From JAXLWB01 sp046328715 (GTDB lineage: Bacteria; Chloroflexota; Anaerolineae; Caldilineales; Caldilineaceae), in NCBI GenBank assembly GCA_046328715.1, contig JAXLWB010000046.1, positions 20,200 through 84,199 on the forward strand: a stretch of 64,000 nucleotides of DNA, written 5' to 3'. Positions 25,597 to 34,293 of this stretch are shown piece by piece. The notes beneath the pieces were generated by a model. It worked only from the letters and a program-made list of their open reading frames with translations. It was not told the DNA's origin and did no database searches. How positions within the stretch are numbered: position 1 is the first letter of the stretch; every line of letters starts with the position of its first letter. Position numbers and translations under genes: made by a program.

Positions 25597-26379
25597 ATGA
25601 TGAATACACCTTGTAACGGATTGCGCGCCCTGGTCACCGCTGGCGCATCAGGCATCGGTCGTGCCATCGCCGAAACGTTGATGGAACAGGGAGCACGTGT
25701 CCACATTTGTGACGTCGTTGCCGATCGGTTGGCAGCAACTGCACAGGCGTTGCCCGGCATCGGCACCACGATTGCCGATGTTGCCGACCCAGCACAGGTT
25801 GATCAACTTTTTGCTGAGGTCACAGCTCATTTGGGTGGACTCGATCTGTTGGTCAACAATGCTGGTATCGCTGGCCCAACCGGACCGGTTGAATCGATCT
25901 CGCCGGAGCAGTGGAACCAAACGCTGGCGGTCAACATCACTGGCCAGTTTCTCTGCACTCGGCGCGCCGTGCCGCTGCTCAAAGCCGTTGGCGGCGGACT
26001 GATTGTCAACCTCTCCTCGGCTGCTGGACTCTTTGGCTTTCCCAACCGCACCCCCTACGCCGCCTCCAAGTGGGCCGTGATTGGCTTCACCAAGTCGTTG
26101 GCAATGGAATTGGGCAGCGACAAAATCCGTGTCAACGCCATCTGCCCTGGCATAGTCGAAGGCGAGCGCCAGGATCGGGTGATTGCCGCTAAGGCTGCAG
26201 CGGAAGGACGCACAGTAGACGAAGTGCGCAGCCAGATCACGCGCCAAAATTCACTGCACACGTTTGTCCAGGCGCAGGACATTGCTAACTTGATTGTATT
26301 CCTCTGCTCGCCCACCGGGAGCAAGATTTCTGGTCAGGCATTGAGTGTTGATGGAGGGACGGAGACGCTTCGGACATAA
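25597..26379 (+). CDS. Short-chain dehydrogenase/reductase
   Basis: This 260-residue classical SDR has the cofactor loop TAGASGIGRAIAETL, NNAGIAGPTGP, the catalytic Ser in VNLSSAAGLFG and YAASK for Tyr/Lys. It ends with IVFLCSPTGSKISGQALSVDGGT. Asp in HICDVVADRL points to NAD preference. Relatives are 3-oxoacyl or sugar-alcohol dehydrogenases; the substrate is not known. The ATG at 25597 follows AGAAAGGAAGCCC. It is followed 107 bases later by a putative oxygenase with its own promoter. Confidence 0.9.
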   Translation: MMNTPCNGLRALVTAGASGIGRAIAETLMEQGARVHICDVVADRLAATAQALPGIGTTIADVADPAQVDQLFAEVTAHLGGLDLLVNNAGIAGPTGPVESISPEQWNQTLAVNITGQFLCTRRAVPLLKAVGGGLIVNLSSAAGLFGFPNRTPYAASKWAVIGFTKSLAMELGSDKIRVNAICPGIVEGERQDRVIAAKAAAEGRTVDEVRSQITRQNSLHTFVQAQDIANLIVFLCSPTGSKISGQALSVDGGTETLRT

Positions 26380-26424
26380 GTGATTGTGAACAGATTTTTC
26401 ACTCTCTACCTTTGAATCGGAATA

Positions 26425-26433
26425 TGTTATAAT
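26425..26433 (+). promoter_or_regulatory. Extended -10 promoter element (TGTTATAAT)
   Basis: TGnTATAAT lies 53 bases before ATG 26487 with a poor -35, which suits an extended -10 promoter for the putative oxygenase. The ribosome binding site AAAGGAGC follows it at 26472. Confidence 0.45.
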
Positions 26434-26486
26434 TTTGAAATCCACTTTTTCCAACAACCCCTATCTAGACGCAAAGGAGCGAACCC

Positions 26487-27317
26487 ATGTCTACAGCCTG
26501 GCAGCCTGCCGAGCCTGATGTGTCCACTGTCCGCAGCCAATTGTCCGACCCGTTACGAGCGCTGGCGAATGCGGAAATTCCAGCGATTGTGCTACGCGGC
26601 GCTTATAACCCAGAACATTGTGCTGGACTCTTGCGCCGTTTTCAAGGCTGGGGGTTGATCCATGACGGACTCGCATTCAACAGCGCGGACAAACGTACCC
26701 GCATCGATATTGGCACAAGCTTGGGCAACCGCGGGCACGATAAAGAAGCATTTCTCAGCCACGCCCCCTACACTCACGATCTCTTTCCCAAACTCTTCGC
26801 TGATTTTGATGACCCGGTTAAAACGATGTACGACGCGCTTGCCGCTCTGGCCAACGACAAAGTTGTGACCACTGCCTACGAGCCGGATGGTCGTCGTTAT
26901 GGGCCAGCCATCTTTCGTGTCCATTATGAGACACACAGTTACATTCCGCATATCGACAGCGTGCGGCTACGCGAAAAGCGTACCAACTACGCCGTCTATC
27001 GCTTCGAACATCAGTTTGCTGGCATCCTCTGTCTGCAGAATGCTCGTCAAGGTGAACACAGCGCACAAACCATCATCCATCGCTGTCTGTGGACGCCTGA
27101 AATCCAACCGCATCTGGCGGAGCGCACGTTCCATCAATATGCCGAAGAGAACGTCATCGAACAGGTTCAGATTGCCTTGTCCCCCGGCGACCTGTACTTC
27201 TTCAACACCTGCTGTGTTCACGAAATCCCACCACTCGATGGCGACGATCCACGCGCCGTGCTGGCGACCTTTATTGGTTACTCGCCGGACGACAGAGAAA
27301 TCTTCGTGTGGGCCTGA
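26487..27317 (+). CDS. Putative Fe(II)/2-oxoglutarate-type oxygenase, otherwise uncharacterised
   Basis: I do not recognise a named family. The 276-residue soluble protein has an HxD pair in YIPHIDSVR and a later His in CCVHEIPP, followed by an Arg in DDPRAVLATFIGYS. This H-x-D...H...R order matches a jelly-roll 2OG oxygenase iron and cosubstrate site. The N-terminal part AEIPAIVLRGAYNPEHCAGLL resembles the entry strand of prolyl-hydroxylase-like folds. A cysteine pair sits right at the distal His (CCVH). It is probably a hydroxylase on a small molecule. The call depends on motif order only. Confidence 0.55.
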   Translation: MSTAWQPAEPDVSTVRSQLSDPLRALANAEIPAIVLRGAYNPEHCAGLLRRFQGWGLIHDGLAFNSADKRTRIDIGTSLGNRGHDKEAFLSHAPYTHDLFPKLFADFDDPVKTMYDALAALANDKVVTTAYEPDGRRYGPAIFRVHYETHSYIPHIDSVRLREKRTNYAVYRFEHQFAGILCLQNARQGEHSAQTIIHRCLWTPEIQPHLAERTFHQYAEENVIEQVQIALSPGDLYFFNTCCVHEIPPLDGDDPRAVLATFIGYSPDDREIFVWA

Positions 27318-27355
27318 TGTTGTAATCGACAAAGCAGATAAACTTTGCACAAAGG

Positions 27356-27559
27356 GTAGGTGCGGCTTCGACGTGAGCTCTGCCGAACGGTTTGTAACCC
27401 ATACGCATCAAGGTAAGACGTTCCAACCGAAAAATGCCAGCGGAGTTGTGTAGAGGCGGTTCGCAACCGCCAGGCTAGGATCGACCGACCGGCGGTTGCG
27501 AACCGCCTCTACCGCAAATTTTTTTAGCTTGATGCCAATGGGTTACAAACCGCACCTAC
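27356..27559. mobile_element. Nested palindromic MITE-like repeat, about 204 bp
   Basis: The outer ends GTAGGTGCGG (27356-27365) and CCGCACCTAC (27550-27559) are inverted copies. The sequence TTTGTAACCCAT next to them is also mirrored (TTTGTAACCC left, GGGTTACAAA right). Inside is a perfect 22-bp inverted repeat, GTAGAGGCGGTTCGCAACC and onward, at 27450-27471 and 27491-27512. It encodes no protein and so would be non-autonomous or a structured RNA. Confidence 0.7.
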
Positions 27560-27691
27560 GAAGATGAAATGTCTATTTGTTTGGTCTATAAGTAGGCAAC
27601 TCACATTCCACGCGGGCTGTTTTAACGCAAAGTCGTAAGGAAGCAAGGAAGCAAAGAAAAATAAAGGTTTACACTGGCAAAGGAGCATACT

Positions 27692-28555
27692 ATGCAATTC
27701 GGCGCAGGAAAATACAGATACGAATTGGTTGAAGGGTGGGGGAAATTACCGACAGGCTGGTCGTATGGTTGGGTACCTGGGATCGCCTGTGATTCGCATG
27801 ACAATGTCTATGTCTACTCGCGCAGCGAGCATCCACTGGTGATCTTTGATCGGGAAGGCAACTTCCTCGATTCCTGGGGCGAAGGAATTTTGCAGGATGC
27901 GCACGGCATCTTCATCGATGAGGAGGACAACGTCTTCTGTACCGAGCGTAACACTCATTGCGTCTTCAAGTTTGACCGTAACGGCAAGTTGGTGATGACC
28001 CTCGGCACGCCCAATCAGCCAGGTGCCAATCCGGGCGATCCCTTCAATCTGCCCACCGATCTGGTCGTTGCCCCCAATGGGGACCTCTACATTTCCGATG
28101 GCTACGGCAATGCCCGTGTTCATCACTTCACCGCCGACGGCAAATTACTCCACTCCTGGGGCGAGCCGGGTAAAGGGCCTGGTCAATTTGACCTTTCGCA
28201 CTGTGTCCGTATCGATCACCAGCAGCGACTCTGGGTCTGCGACCGTAACAACAGCCGCGTTCAGATCTTCGATTTGGCAGGCAACTTTCTGGATCAGTGG
28301 ACGGATTTGCTTGAGCCGGATCAAGTCTACTTTGACCCACACGAAGAGGTAGTTTATATTGCCGAGTTACAGCAACAGGTGAGCATCTATACTACCGATC
28401 ATCAACTCCTCGCACAATGGGGCGAGCGAGAGCGCATCGACCGTCCCGGCAGCTTTGGTGGCTGTCCGCACGGCATTTGGGTCGATTCCAAAGGTGATAT
28501 ATACGTGACAGAAGTGCAGATCAATGGGCGGATTCACAAGTATGCACGGATCTAA
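27692..28555 (+). CDS. NHL-repeat beta-propeller protein
   Basis: This 287-residue protein is made of about six NHL-type repeats such as GIACDSHDNVYVYSRSEHPLVIFDREGNFLDSWGEG, HGIFIDEEDNVFCTERNTHCVFKFDRNGKLVMTLG and the matching later blades. Its full length forms one propeller, with no signal peptide. Relatives are annotated as peptidyl-alpha-hydroxyglycine lyase-like or 6-bladed propellers and bind ligands or proteins. It follows the palindromic element by about 130 bases, with AAAGGAG before ATG 27692. Confidence 0.88.
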   Translation: MQFGAGKYRYELVEGWGKLPTGWSYGWVPGIACDSHDNVYVYSRSEHPLVIFDREGNFLDSWGEGILQDAHGIFIDEEDNVFCTERNTHCVFKFDRNGKLVMTLGTPNQPGANPGDPFNLPTDLVVAPNGDLYISDGYGNARVHHFTADGKLLHSWGEPGKGPGQFDLSHCVRIDHQQRLWVCDRNNSRVQIFDLAGNFLDQWTDLLEPDQVYFDPHEEVVYIAELQQQVSIYTTDHQLLAQWGERERIDRPGSFGGCPHGIWVDSKGDIYVTEVQINGRIHKYARI

Positions 28556-28705
28556 ACTACCAATCTGGACAGGGTAAGGAGCGCCTCATCTGTTTAGAAT
28601 AGTTTGACATTGTTTAGGAAATGCAGCTACGAATTTGCGCCACCTTGACGGTGAAGTACCGATCAAGTTTCGTTACAGCCTTGGTAGTATCCAGGAAATT
28701 TGAAA

Positions 28706-29023
28706 ATGTCTGCGATGAGTCAACTGTTGCGCTATTTTGGTATCGCCCGTCTTGCGAACAAGCGGAAAGGTCAAAACGGTGAATCGCTTGTACCTCTTGC
28801 CTTGTCACTGGCTGGGGCTAGCGTTGGACAACCACTGCGTCTGGTTGCAGTACGCGCAGAGCATAAATTGGTCCACCGTTTGGCCGAACTCGGACTGACC
28901 CCTGGCGTGACCTTACGTATCGTACAAGATGCCGGCGGTCCGCTACTAGTAGCCGTGCGTGGTGCGCGCATTGCGGTCGGTCGCGACTTGGCGCAACAGA
29001 TTGAAATTGCACCGCTTGGGTAA
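28706..29023 (+). CDS. feoA: FeoA family ferrous iron transport protein
   Basis: This ~105-residue protein has an SH3-like FeoA domain in the last ~75 residues: VPLALSLAGASVGQPLRLV, HKLVHRLAELGLTPGVTLRIVQ and GPLLVAVRGARIAVGRDLAQQIEI. FeoA is a small cytoplasmic partner that supports FeoB. The N-terminal ~30 residues (LLRYFGIARLANKRKG) are extra and basic. It is the first gene of a feoA-feoB1-feoB2-feoC operon. Confidence 0.92.
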   Translation: MSAMSQLLRYFGIARLANKRKGQNGESLVPLALSLAGASVGQPLRLVAVRAEHKLVHRLAELGLTPGVTLRIVQDAGGPLLVAVRGARIAVGRDLAQQIEIAPLG

Positions 29024-29152
29024 TCGATTCTGTCATTCAACCTCTTCCGGGAAGGCACTGGCGCAAGAAGAGCTAAAGCAATTTACCATCCCCGGAAGAA
29101 GCTCACCTGAAAGTTGACTCGATAACTTGTGATGTTCCAAGAAGGAGAGAGG

Positions 29153-29674
29153 ATGCAAAAGCGGCTGATTGCACTGGCGGGTAATCCCAATGCGGGGAAG
29201 AGTACTTTATTCAACGCCTTGACCGGTTCAAATCAACATGTCGGGAATTGGCCAGGGAAGACAGTTGCCAAAAAAGAAGGCGTGTTTTACCTGGATGAAT
29301 GCGAGATCACTGTGGTCGATCTGCCCGGCACCTACAGCCTTGCCGCCTATTCGCCCGAAGAGGTGATTGCACGCGAGTTTCTGCTTCAACAACGACCTAC
29401 CCTCGTGGTCAACGTAATTGATGCTGCGAACTTGGAGCGCAATCTCTATTTAACCGTACAGTTGTTGGAGATGGGAGCACCGCTGCTGGTGGTGCTCAAC
29501 ATGATAGACGCCGCCACGCAACTCGGTATCACGATCGATGAGAAACGACTCAGCCGGCAATTGCATTCCCCCGTGCTTTGTACCGTTGCGCACCAACAGG
29601 ATGGTGTAGAACAAGTGAAAAAGCAGATTATTCGGATGGTACGAGGTCAGGAGGAAACACTCCACCATGTCTAA
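29153..29674 (+). CDS. FeoB small GTPase domain as a separate protein (split FeoB, N-part)
   Basis: This cytoplasmic G protein controls Fe(II) uptake. It has G1 GNPNAGKST, G2-region KTVAKKEG, G3 DLPGTYS and G4 NMID, so nucleotide binding looks intact. It ends after the G domain at residue ~173, where a normal FeoB continues into the GDI helices and the membrane part. Those are encoded by the next gene, which overlaps this one by eight bases (ATGTCTAA). The start ATG 29153 follows AAGGAGAGAGG. It is a clean split at a domain boundary, likely coupled. Confidence 0.9.
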   Translation: MQKRLIALAGNPNAGKSTLFNALTGSNQHVGNWPGKTVAKKEGVFYLDECEITVVDLPGTYSLAAYSPEEVIAREFLLQQRPTLVVNVIDAANLERNLYLTVQLLEMGAPLLVVLNMIDAATQLGITIDEKRLSRQLHSPVLCTVAHQQDGVEQVKKQIIRMVRGQEETLHHV

Positions 29675-31394
29675 CCCAAGTCTTGCCGCCCCTTTTGCAA
29701 TCGATTACGGTTCTGCACTTGAGGCCGAGATCCAATGCTTAGAAACAGCCATTAGCGCCTCTTCTACCATTCGTCAACACTTCCCCACCCGTTGGTTAGC
29801 CGTCAAATTGCTCGAACAGGACCGTGAAGTTCGCACCCGCATTATCGGCCTAACCGGCGGTGCCGCGCTGTTAACTCAAGCACAAGAAAGCTTGGCAAAG
29901 TTGCAACAGAGCTACGGCGAAGAGGTAGACGTGCTGATCGCCGACCAACGCTACCGCTGGATTCACGACTTGGTTGGTCAAGTCGTGCAGCGCTCCGGCA
30001 GCGAAGAGACCTTCAGCGACAAAGTGGATCGTCTCGTTACCCATCGTCTGCTGGGTGTGCCGATCTTTCTGGCCGTGATGTGGGCTGTCTTCAAAATCAC
30101 GGCTGATGTCTCTGCTCCGTTGGTGGACTGGATTGATGGTGTGATCAGTGGCCCGATTACCCACTGGGCAACGTTGCTACTGAGTGTCGTTGGACTCAGT
30201 GACAGTTGGTTTGCCAGTCTAATTGTCGATGGCGTGATTGCGGGCGTGGGCGGTGTGCTTGTCTTTGTGCCTGTGTTGATGGCCTTGTACATTGCACTTT
30301 CGCTGCTCGAAGAGAGTGGCTACATGGCGCGCGCCGCCTTTGTGATGGATCACCTAATGGCGCGCATTGGGCTGCAAGGCAAGAGCTTCCTGCCCATGTT
30401 GGTTGGCTTTGGCTGTACGGTGCCCGCCATCTATGCCACACGCACCCTGGAAAATGAAAAAGATCGCCTCTTGACTGCCCTCCTCACCCCTTTTATGAGT
30501 TGTGGTGCCCGCTTGCCAGTCTATGTGCTTTTTGCGGCTGTCTTCTTTCCTCAACACGCAAGCATCGTCATTTTTAGTATGTATCTGTTGGGAATCGTGG
30601 TGGCGGTTTTGATGGGTATGGTATTACGCAGAACGATCTTTAATCACAACGAGCACACTGCCTTGCTCATCGAGTTGCCAACCTACCATCGTCCGAATTG
30701 GCGCATCGTCTGGGCTCACACTTGGGAGCGCACCTATTCGTTCTTAGAAAATGCCTGGTCGGTGATTCTGATATCGAGTTTGGTGCTCTGGCTGCTAATG
30801 GCGGTTCCGATTGGGGCACAGGCAGGAAATTTTGGCCATACCGAGGTCAATCAGAGCCTCTTTGCCAGGCTCGCAGGCATCATTTCTCCGGTGCTGACTC
30901 CGCTTGGCTTTGGTACATGGGAAGCAAGTGGCGCTCTGATTAGCGGCTTTGTGGCAAAGGAAGTGGTAGTCAGCACCATCGCACAGACCTACGGCATTAC
31001 GACCCCTCCCACCGACGATCAACCGACCAGCGCCTTGCAAGACCTGGCCGAGATCGGTCGTAGTCTTGGCCAGGCGCTGCTCGATACCGTCAAAGCTGTT
31101 CCGCTGATTGTAGGCGTGGACCTGAGTGGCAGTGGCAATGATCCGCTGGCTAGCGATCTCCGCCAATCGATCCACGATGGCTTTGCTGCTTCAAGTGGAG
31201 GACATCCTGGGCTGGCAGGGTTGGCGTTTATGGTCTTTGTGCTGATCTACACTCCATGTATGGTTGCCGTGGCTGCCGAACGGCAGGAATTGGGCAACAA
31301 GTGGATGTGGCACAGCGTGATTGGTCAATTGGTGCTGGCCTGGCTGCTGGCACTTGTCGTTTTTCAAGGTGGGCTGTTATTGGGATTGGGGTAA
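29667..31394 (+). CDS. feoB: FeoB membrane permease domain (split FeoB, C-part)
   Basis: This 575-residue protein begins with the GDI-like helical spacer (DYGSALEAEIQCLETAI, ...) and continues with Gate and core membrane domains. Signatures are LVGFGCTVPAIYATRTLENEKD and ALLTPFMSCGARLPVYVLFAA, with the conserved Cys residues of the Fe(II) path, then FGTWEASGALISGFVAKEVVVSTIAQ. It works with the preceding GTPase protein at the inner membrane. An AGGAGG about 13 bases before the start also helps initiation, and the eight-base overlap suggests coupled translation. Confidence 0.93.
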   Translation: MSNPSLAAPFAIDYGSALEAEIQCLETAISASSTIRQHFPTRWLAVKLLEQDREVRTRIIGLTGGAALLTQAQESLAKLQQSYGEEVDVLIADQRYRWIHDLVGQVVQRSGSEETFSDKVDRLVTHRLLGVPIFLAVMWAVFKITADVSAPLVDWIDGVISGPITHWATLLLSVVGLSDSWFASLIVDGVIAGVGGVLVFVPVLMALYIALSLLEESGYMARAAFVMDHLMARIGLQGKSFLPMLVGFGCTVPAIYATRTLENEKDRLLTALLTPFMSCGARLPVYVLFAAVFFPQHASIVIFSMYLLGIVVAVLMGMVLRRTIFNHNEHTALLIELPTYHRPNWRIVWAHTWERTYSFLENAWSVILISSLVLWLLMAVPIGAQAGNFGHTEVNQSLFARLAGIISPVLTPLGFGTWEASGALISGFVAKEVVVSTIAQTYGITTPPTDDQPTSALQDLAEIGRSLGQALLDTVKAVPLIVGVDLSGSGNDPLASDLRQSIHDGFAASSGGHPGLAGLAFMVFVLIYTPCMVAVAAERQELGNKWMWHSVIGQLVLAWLLALVVFQGGLLLGLG

Positions 31395-31398
31395 AACA

Positions 31399-31683
31399 AT
31401 GTTACGGGAAGTGTTGCAGGCGATTGAAAGCGCCGATGGTGCGGTCCATATCGGAGAATTGAGTCAGCGTTTGCGGATTGAGCGCAGCGCGCTGGAAGGC
31501 ATGATCGACTATTGGGTGCGCAAGGGCAAGTTGCAACTGCGCGACAGCGACGAAGCTGATGGCAGTTCAACCTCCGGTCACTGTGGTAGTTCCTGCACGG
31601 GAACGGCCACCTGTCACTTTGTGGCGAGAATGCCGAAGACCTTCTCTGTGCAGCTCACCATACCGCAGGACAAGTTACCATAA
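31399..31683 (+). CDS. FeoC-like regulator, small winged helix with Cys motif
   Basis: This 94-residue protein is the last gene of the operon, four bases after feoB. An N-terminal winged helix (VLQAIESADGAVHIGELSQRLRIERSALEGMIDYWVRKGKL) matches FeoC. It is followed by a cysteine patch (C62, C66, C72 in GHCGSSCTGTATC), probably an Fe-S or oxygen-sensitive site. The C-terminal tail is unusual. ATG 31399 is chosen over a longer frame overlapping feoB. Confidence 0.8.
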   Translation: MLREVLQAIESADGAVHIGELSQRLRIERSALEGMIDYWVRKGKLQLRDSDEADGSSTSGHCGSSCTGTATCHFVARMPKTFSVQLTIPQDKLP

Positions 31684-31724
31684 TCGATCCTCGTTCTTCA
31701 AAATGCCAGAAATTGTATCCACCT

Positions 31725-32606
31725 ATGAAAACACTCACACGCCACCACATCGTCTACTCGCTCGATAAATCCCATCCTCCCGCTCTCACCATCGACCCCG
31801 GTGAAACAGTCTTGCTCGAAACCCACGACGCTCGGACTGGCACAATCACCTCCGACGAGCAATTGCTCGACACGCCCCATCCGATCGGTGCCAACCCAGC
31901 CACCGGTCCGATCTTTGTCAACGGTGCCGAGCCAGGCGATACGCTGGCGGTCGAAATTCTCGATATTCAGTTAGCAGATCGCTGTTATGTCGCCAGCAAA
32001 ACCGGTATTGGTCTATTGGCGCACCTTTCCGAACAGGCAGCCACAAGGGTTATGCCGATCCGGGAGGGTCTAATCCATTTCAACGAGCAAATTCGCCTAC
32101 CTGTCCGCCCGATGATTGGCGTGATTGGCGTTGCTCCAGCAGGGGATAGCATTCTAACTGGCGATGTCGGCGTGCATGGCGGCAACATGGACAACCGTTA
32201 TGTAACCACGGGAGCGACAGTCTACTTGCCTGTCTTTGTGCCGGGAGCGCTGCTCGGCATCGGTGATCTACACGCCGCTATGGGCGACAGTGAAATCACC
32301 ATGGTCGGTGCCGAGGTAGCAGCCCATGTGACTGTGCGCATCAACTTGCTCAAAAACCAAGCGTGCAGCCGTCCCTGGCTAGAAAACCCGCACGAATGGA
32401 TCACCACAGGCGACCATCTCGATCCAGGTCAAGCCTGTCGCATCGCTGCCGAGGAGATGACCACGTTGCTGCAACGCGACCTCAACGTGAGCTTTGCCGA
32501 AGCCTACATGTTGATGAGCGCTTGGGGTGACGTGCAACTTTGCCAAATGTGCGAGCCGAATCAAGGTTTTACCACGGCGCGGGCGGTGTTTCCGAAGGTA
32601 AGATAG
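31725..32606 (+). CDS. Acetamidase/formamidase family protein
   Basis: This 293-residue metal-dependent amide hydrolase starts MKTLTRHHIVYSLDKS and has PGETVLLETHDARTG. The active-site region DVGVHGGNMDNRYVTTGATVYLPVFVPGALLGIGDLHAAMGDSEI carries the binuclear-site His/Asp residues. These enzymes release ammonia from short amides. The start at 31725 is preferred to a TTG four codons earlier. It is the next gene after the feo operon but not clearly part of it. Confidence 0.9.
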   Translation: MKTLTRHHIVYSLDKSHPPALTIDPGETVLLETHDARTGTITSDEQLLDTPHPIGANPATGPIFVNGAEPGDTLAVEILDIQLADRCYVASKTGIGLLAHLSEQAATRVMPIREGLIHFNEQIRLPVRPMIGVIGVAPAGDSILTGDVGVHGGNMDNRYVTTGATVYLPVFVPGALLGIGDLHAAMGDSEITMVGAEVAAHVTVRINLLKNQACSRPWLENPHEWITTGDHLDPGQACRIAAEEMTTLLQRDLNVSFAEAYMLMSAWGDVQLCQMCEPNQGFTTARAVFPKVR

Positions 32607-32649
32607 TACCTTTATCACAAAATCCTTGAACAAACTACAAGAAAAATTT

Positions 32650-32719
32650 CTCGCAGAGGCGCACCCAGAGGGTACCCGGCCCGCATAGGTTTTCTTTGCG
32701 ATCTCTGCGCCTTTGCGAG
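32650..32719. repeat. Palindrome of CTCGCAGAGGCGC words
   Basis: CTCGCAGAGGCGC (32650-32662) pairs with GCGCCTTTGCGAG (32707-32719) with one mismatch. It lies between the 3' ends of acetamidase (+) and the GH140-like gene (-). It belongs to the GCAAAG/GCAGAG octad family seen also at 5542-5573 and ~27620-27660. Confidence 0.5.
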
Positions 32720-32762
32720 AGGCTTTGGGTTCCGGCTTGTCCAGGTTAGGGCATTAGAGATT

Positions 32763-32814
32763 GGAGGTTGGAGATAGTCGTAAAAGGACATGTAACCCCT
32801 AATCTCCAACCTCC
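32763..32814. repeat. GGAGGTTGGAGAT hairpin, 13-bp perfect arms
   Basis: The arms 32763-32775 and 32802-32814 flank a 26-base loop. It lies next to the end of the GH140-like gene and is in the GAGATTG word family. Confidence 0.6.
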
Positions 32815-32821
32815 CCAATCA

Positions 32822-34177
32822 CTACTTCACCCCCGGTGCCGCAAAACTCGCCGCCGCATCATCCAACACCAGCACCCAACCATGCCATTCGAGAGGTACG
32901 GTGAAAGATCGTGTGCCTTGATTGGGCACTTCGCCGATGCGTTGGGCGAGCCCGGTGTGGGTGTCGTACCACCAGGCGTTGAGCGTGGGACCGTTGAGTT
33001 TGCTTAGGTCGATGGTCGCGCTTTGTATGGCATCTGGGAAGTAGATCATGGCATAGCTACCATCGTCACTGCGGGTGGCGCACAGGTGTTTGCCACCCGT
33101 GCCATTTTCAGAGACAATCAGGCTGTCATCTGGAATGCGGTTGAAGTAAGGACGGCTCTCCATCAGCCGGCGCAGATAAACCATCTGTGCTGCACCCGGT
33201 CGATCCATCGCCTCCCACCAGTAGCGATCCGGGTGATTGACGGGCGGGTTGCGCGGGCTGCAAAACTGCCAGATCGAATGATGGCCATAGGTGACGCCAC
33301 AGCCACCCGCAAAGACTGAACGATAGCTCTGCCGACGAACATCATCATCCCGGTAGTAGCCATTGGCTGGGTCCCAGGTGGGCCACGGGCTGACAGGATG
33401 ATCCTCGTAGTTTGGCTCACCATCCACAGTGGGCTTGACAGGAGTCAAACTGTAGTCGTAGGCCACACCTTCCCAACAAGGGGTATCATGTCCGCTGCCA
33501 TGTCCCGATTGAATCATGTTGAAATCGAGCCACGTTTCCTGGTGTAAATGGCGCGAAGTCGAGCGCTGAATGCCGCCCGGTGGGTGATAGGTCATCAGGC
33601 AGGGGCCATTGACACCACTACGGATGCCCTCTGCCATCGCCCGCCAGATCGGTCGCCAATCCTGTCCTTCGTGAACGGGAGGACGATCCCCGCCGATGAT
33701 CCAAAGAATGTTGCTATCTTGGGCATAGCGTTGGCCCAGCCATTCGCCGTAGAGACGGGCGTTACTTTCATCGAAAACCGTTGGGCCAAGACCCCACATC
33801 GGCGACACCTTGTCTCCCCACGTCGGCAACAGACCGATATAGAGTCCATAATCAGCCGCCATGCGGATCACATCATCGACCAGGGCAAAATAGGCTTCGT
33901 TGGGGCGAGTGGGATCGGCATCATCGAGTGGCAGCAAGCCATCCGGCGTAGGAATGCGCAGACCATCAAACTCAGCCAGGATGACCGCCTGGATCACGGT
34001 GAAGCCCTTTTGGCTGCGATTGAGCAGATAGCGCCGTGCTTCTTCGCGTGTCAGCCGGTGAAACAGCTCCCAAGCCGTGTCCGCCAACCAGAAAAACGGC
34101 TTGCCCTGCGCCGTCATCAGAAAGCGTCCATTCGGATGAACCTGGATGCGGGGAAGGTGCGTTCGTGGTGGATTCAT
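32822..34177 (-). CDS. DUF4038 glycoside hydrolase-like protein (GH140/apiosidase type)
   Basis: This 451-residue protein begins after the start with IQVHPNGRFLMTAQGKPFFWLADTAWELFHRLTREEARRYL, the DUF4038 signature. It has TIM-barrel blocks (GLLPTWGDKVSPMWGLGP, SNILWIIGGDRPP) and a C-terminal ~95-residue beta domain (LNAWWYDTHTGLAQRIGE) like the putative collagen-binding module. The GH140 family cleaves apiose side chains of plant cell walls. No signal peptide is seen, so it would act on small substrates in the cell. The start ATG 34177 follows a GGGAG ribosome binding site. Confidence 0.85.
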   Translation of the reverse strand: MNPPRTHLPRIQVHPNGRFLMTAQGKPFFWLADTAWELFHRLTREEARRYLLNRSQKGFTVIQAVILAEFDGLRIPTPDGLLPLDDADPTRPNEAYFALVDDVIRMAADYGLYIGLLPTWGDKVSPMWGLGPTVFDESNARLYGEWLGQRYAQDSNILWIIGGDRPPVHEGQDWRPIWRAMAEGIRSGVNGPCLMTYHPPGGIQRSTSRHLHQETWLDFNMIQSGHGSGHDTPCWEGVAYDYSLTPVKPTVDGEPNYEDHPVSPWPTWDPANGYYRDDDVRRQSYRSVFAGGCGVTYGHHSIWQFCSPRNPPVNHPDRYWWEAMDRPGAAQMVYLRRLMESRPYFNRIPDDSLIVSENGTGGKHLCATRSDDGSYAMIYFPDAIQSATIDLSKLNGPTLNAWWYDTHTGLAQRIGEVPNQGTRSFTVPLEWHGWVLVLDDAAASFAAPGVK

Positions 34178-34188
34178 AAGAACTCCCG

Positions 34189-34217
34189 TTGTTAAAATGG
34201 GTTGAGTATGGGATAAT
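34189..34217 (+). promoter_or_regulatory. Candidate promoter of the M20 peptidase gene
   Basis: TTGTTA (34189-34194), a 17-base spacer and GATAAT (34212-34217) lie ~75 bases before ATG 34294. A second TATAAT at 34228-34233 has no good -35. Confidence 0.4.
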
Positions 34218-34293
34218 GAAAGTAGATTATAATCCCATTGTAACTCAAATTGCGCTCGAAACAACACTTCTCAGCCAAAACACTTGTCATCCT

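Noticed and set aside
29153..29674. feoB as a frameshifted pseudogene
   Set aside because: Both parts retain all motifs and the overlap carries a proper ATG at a domain boundary, so a functional split is more likely. A sequencing indel remains possible and is noted in the findings.
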